From an uncultured Eubacteriales bacterium (lineage in GTDB: Bacteria; Bacillota; Clostridia; Peptostreptococcales; Anaerovoracaceae), in the NCBI GenBank assembly GCA_900540145.1, contig UQEW01000081.1, forward strand, positions 1-8,162: DNA of 8,162 bases. The letters are read 5' to 3'. The notes beneath the pieces are model-generated. The model saw nothing but the letters and a program-made list of their open reading frames with translations, ran no database searches and was not told where the DNA came from. The position numbers were made by a program, and so were the translations under genes. Shown in pieces: positions 6,448 through 8,162 of the stretch. Each line of letters opens with the position of its first letter. Positions within the stretch are counted from its first letter, which is position 1.

Positions 6448-7946
6448 TCGTTATTCTTTATGAAAGCCTCCACTCTGTCTCTGTCCTCATCGCTTCCTGC
6501 AGCAACTATCACCCATCCGTCATCTGCTTGGCGACATGCTTCCTCTACTGCTTTATCGCGATTTACTATAACTCTTATCGACTTATCCTTTTTTATATTG
6601 GCTTTTATTTGAGCGCAGATTTTTTCAACAGGTTCCTTACCCGGATATTGTTCTGTCAATATAGCCTCGTCTACATATGTGTTTATTACATCTGCCAGTT
6701 CCTGTCTTCTGTTCTGAGCTTTTCCTCCCACGCACCCTGCTATAAGCATAATCTTTTTATTAGGGTAAAGGTCTCTGACATTTTCGAGCAACGTCTGATA
6801 GCTCAGTTTATTGTGAGCATAGTCTACTATAACGTCGACATGTTTTTTAGATAAAGCGTACAACTCCATTCGCCCTGCTACTTTTACCTTTGAAAGCCCT
6901 GATTTTATATTTTTAAAAGGTATATCCAATGCCCTTGCTATAGCCACTGCTGCTAATGCGTTAGACACATTATATTTACCGCCTATGTTGACTGTAATCT
7001 GCTCTGTTTGCTGTTGGTGCTTCAGTTTAAACTCCAGCTTTGAGGATGTAGCTTTAATGTCATAGCCGTAAAAATCCGCAGTTTCCGGCACGTTTACCAA
7101 GTCATGAGAATCAACATTGGAGCCAAAGGTTATGACCTTTTGGCAATGCTCTTTCGCAGCTTTCAGCACCCTTTCACAGCGTTCGCTCTCCATGTCCATA
7201 TTGACACAAGCTATCTTGCTCTGCCGGAATATCATAAGTTTAGAATCAAAATAATCTTCAAAGTCAGGATGTTCCATGTCGGAAATATGGTCTTCCGAAA
7301 TGTTCAGAAAAGCGGAAACGGTATAGTCCAGAGCCGCTGTTCTGCCGTATTTCAGCGCTTGAGAGGAAGTCTCCATCACCAAATACTTGCATCCGTTTTC
7401 TACGCAGTCTGACAGCATTTTATGAAGTTCCAAAGTCTCAGGAGTAGTAATATGGGCTTTTTTCTTAACTCTGCCATCGTAAGTATATATGCCTGAAATG
7501 AACCCTGCTTCTCTTTCACCTAAAGAGCGGCAATAATCATCTAATATGGCTTTGACAAAAGTAGCTGTTGTGGACTTGCCCTTCGTTCCTGTAATGCCTA
7601 CCATCGCAAGGGACTTGTTCCAGATTTCGTCATAAAATAATCCGCCGATTTCCGACATGGCTGTTCTTATATCATTGACCAAAATATATGGGAAATCTTT
7701 TTCTATTCCTTCTATTTTGGTTTCGCCTACATAGCAGAATGCGCCTTTATCTATAGCGTCTTGCAAATATTGCGCTTTGAAAGCTTTTCCTTTGCATATG
7801 AAAAGTGTTCCCGGTTTTACATCCATGGAGTTGTATGAAACGTATCGTACATTTTTTTCCTCATGGCTGCTTCCCAAATTATTCTCTGTCAGCAACCCCG
7901 ATTCTGTCAATAAATTCAAATAATCTTTAAGACGTTTTTCCTCCAT
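6444..7946 (-). CDS. MurE-like Mur ligase (UDP-MurNAc-peptide synthetase family)
   Basis: ATP-dependent Mur ligase, 500 aa, the length of MurE, which adds the third stem-peptide amino acid to UDP-MurNAc-L-Ala-D-Glu in the cytoplasm. The N-terminal UDP-binding domain includes YNSMDVKPGTLFICKGKAF (38-56). The central ATPase domain has the P-loop GITGTKGKSTT (117-127, Lys124), TTPE (167-170), METSSQALK (191-199), NISEDHISDMEHPDFEDYF (215-233) and Lys236, the likely carbamylated lysine. The C-terminal domain has AGRME (357-361) and DYAHN (375-379). The amino-acid-selecting DNPR-type motif is replaced by EQYPGKEP (432-439), and the late GKGHE motif by AGSDED. From memory, without alignment, the P-loop and the DHI-EHP-FEDYF segment resemble streptococcal lysine-adding MurE more than diaminopimelate-adding enzymes. 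Start ATG follows AAAAGGAG by 6 nt. The stop overlaps the amidase start. It may be a paralogue with a different substrate rather than the main MurE. Confidence 0.9.
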   Translation of the reverse strand: MEEKRLKDYLNLLTESGLLTENNLGSSHEEKNVRYVSYNSMDVKPGTLFICKGKAFKAQYLQDAIDKGAFCYVGETKIEGIEKDFPYILVNDIRTAMSEIGGLFYDEIWNKSLAMVGITGTKGKSTTATFVKAILDDYCRSLGEREAGFISGIYTYDGRVKKKAHITTPETLELHKMLSDCVENGCKYLVMETSSQALKYGRTAALDYTVSAFLNISEDHISDMEHPDFEDYFDSKLMIFRQSKIACVNMDMESERCERVLKAAKEHCQKVITFGSNVDSHDLVNVPETADFYGYDIKATSSKLEFKLKHQQQTEQITVNIGGKYNVSNALAAVAIARALDIPFKNIKSGLSKVKVAGRMELYALSKKHVDVIVDYAHNKLSYQTLLENVRDLYPNKKIMLIAGCVGGKAQNRRQELADVINTYVDEAILTEQYPGKEPVEKICAQIKANIKKDKSIRVIVNRDKAVEEACRQADDGWVIVAAGSDEDRDRVEAFIKNNE

Positions 7947-7952
7947 ATTTTT

Positions 7953-7960
7953 CTCCTTTT
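7953..7960 (-). promoter_or_regulatory. Ribosome binding site of the MurE-like gene
   Basis: AAAAGGAG on the minus strand ends 6 nt before the ATG at 7946, an optimal spacing that confirms this start. Confidence 0.85.
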
Positions 7961-7969
7961 AGCTTTCAT

Positions 7970-7995
7970 TCAACATGGAGATTTCGCCATGCTGA
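7970..7995 (-). other. Hairpin in the leader of the MurE-like/amidase operon
   Basis: TCAACATGG (7970-7978) and CCATGCTGA (7987-7995) can pair with one A-C mismatch around an 8-nt loop. The hairpin lies about 10-35 nt into the predicted transcript and ends 9 nt before the ribosome binding site. No T tract follows it on the minus strand, so it is not a terminator. On the plus strand GGTTTTTATAT follows, but no plus-strand gene is seen to need a terminator. A leader regulatory role is only a possibility. Confidence 0.4.
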
Positions 7996-8011
7996 CAGAA
8001 GGTTTTTATAT

Positions 8012-8040
8012 ATTTTACCATATCCAGCTGTTATGTGGAA
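8012..8040 (-). promoter_or_regulatory. Predicted promoter for the MurE-like/amidase operon
   Basis: On the minus strand TGGTAAAAT (8020-8012) is an extended -10 element with a 5-of-6 hexamer. The hexamer 17 nt upstream, TTCCAC (8040-8035), is a poor -35 box. Transcription would start near 8005, giving a leader of about 59 nt. The extended -10 form is the same type as predicted for pepF. Confidence 0.42.
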
Positions 8041-8055
8041 TATTCAGTTTATTTT

Positions 8056-8089
8056 TTTACCGGTTCCAAAGTTGCAGCTTCCAGGTAAA
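8056..8089. repeat. Imperfect inverted repeat upstream of the predicted Mur ligase promoter
   Basis: TTTACCGG (8056-8063) pairs with CC-A-GGTAAA (8081-8089), an 8-bp stem with a single bulged A and a 17-nt loop. It lies just upstream of the predicted -35 position for the minus-strand operon. It is flanked by a T run on its left (8052-8058), which on the minus strand is an A run, so it does not look like a terminator in either direction. It could be an operator or part of an upstream transcript. Confidence 0.35.
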
Positions 8090-8125
8090 TGGTCAAAACG
8101 TAAAAGTCGATGTTATCCGAAATTT

Positions 8126-8151
8126 AAAAAATGTTATCTTTTCAGATAACA
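8126..8151 (-). terminator. Candidate intrinsic terminator of a gene to the right of the window, or an operator
   Basis: TGTTATCT (8132-8139) and AGATAACA (8144-8151) are perfect 8-bp arms around a 4-nt loop, GAAA on the minus strand. On the minus strand the stem runs into six T residues (8131-8126), the layout of an intrinsic terminator. The stem is AT-rich and so weak for that role. The half-site GTTATC also occurs as a direct copy at 8112-8117, which leaves open a protein-binding function. Confidence 0.45.
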
Positions 8152-8162
8152 AAATCACGATT

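Larger units (their letters stand above)
7947..8162. other. Noncoding stretch at the right edge
   Basis: No supported gene is seen in these 216 bases. Stops interrupt all three minus-strand frames soon after the right edge, and the only plus-strand open frame of note (8033-8149, 38 codons) lacks a ribosome binding site. The region holds the Mur ligase leader, a predicted promoter, three inverted repeats and the GTTATC half-sites described in the other entries. Confidence 0.6.

Noticed and set aside
5699..6854. Plus-strand open frames opposite the amidase and Mur ligase genes
   Set aside because: Same reasoning: they mirror strongly supported coding regions and show no domain, ribosome binding site or conserved motif.
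7947..8011. T-box or amino-acid riboswitch in the Mur ligase leader
   Set aside because: No T-box antiterminator sequence and no terminator with a T run precede the gene on the minus strand, and the leader of about 59 nt is too short for a classical T-box or lysine riboswitch.
8033..8149. A 38-codon plus-strand open frame (starting MWNIQFIFLPVPKL, Lys/Arg-rich end)
   Set aside because: It has no ribosome binding site or recognisable domain, crosses the predicted Mur ligase promoter and two inverted repeats, and is short enough to arise by chance.

Overview
The window reads as ordinary chromosomal DNA from a low-to-moderate GC Gram-positive bacterium, most likely a Clostridia/Eubacteriales member. 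The reasons are strong purine-rich Shine-Dalgarno sites (AAGGAGGT before pepF, AAAAGGAG before the Mur ligase), a short Gram-positive-type NAD kinase, oligoendopeptidase F, and peptidoglycan genes in short tightly packed operons. This placement is inference from gene types and style; nothing in the window fixes a genus. I see no tRNA, rRNA, CRISPR array, insertion sequence or prophage gene.

Layout from left to right. Positions 1-1027 (minus strand) hold glutamate racemase murI, followed 18 nt downstream by an unrecognised acidic protein cut by the window edge. A compact divergent promoter region (1028-1154) separates murI from a plus-strand operon at 1155-4813: pepF (oligoendopeptidase F), nadK (NAD kinase, 4 nt later) and an RluA/RluD-family pseudouridine synthase (19 nt later). 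The last two genes have poor or badly spaced ribosome binding sites, which suggests translational coupling. The operon ends head-on against a minus-strand operon; the two stop codons overlap, and both lie inside one stem-loop with A and T tracts on either side, a shared bidirectional terminator. The minus-strand operon (7946 down to 4810) is a MurE-like Mur ligase whose stop overlaps, as ATGA, the start of a secreted, membrane-anchored amidase-signature enzyme. Positions 7947-8162 form a noncoding leader/promoter stretch with three inverted repeats.

Functionally the edges concern cell wall precursors: MurI makes D-glutamate, and the Mur ligase should add an amino acid to a UDP-MurNAc-peptide. 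The middle operon is housekeeping (peptide turnover, NADP supply, RNA modification). The most interesting unit is the translationally coupled pair of a Mur ligase with non-canonical amino-acid-recognition motifs and an extracellular amidase fused to an acidic stalk and a C-terminal membrane anchor. I found no clear evidence of a wholly new defence or mobile system.
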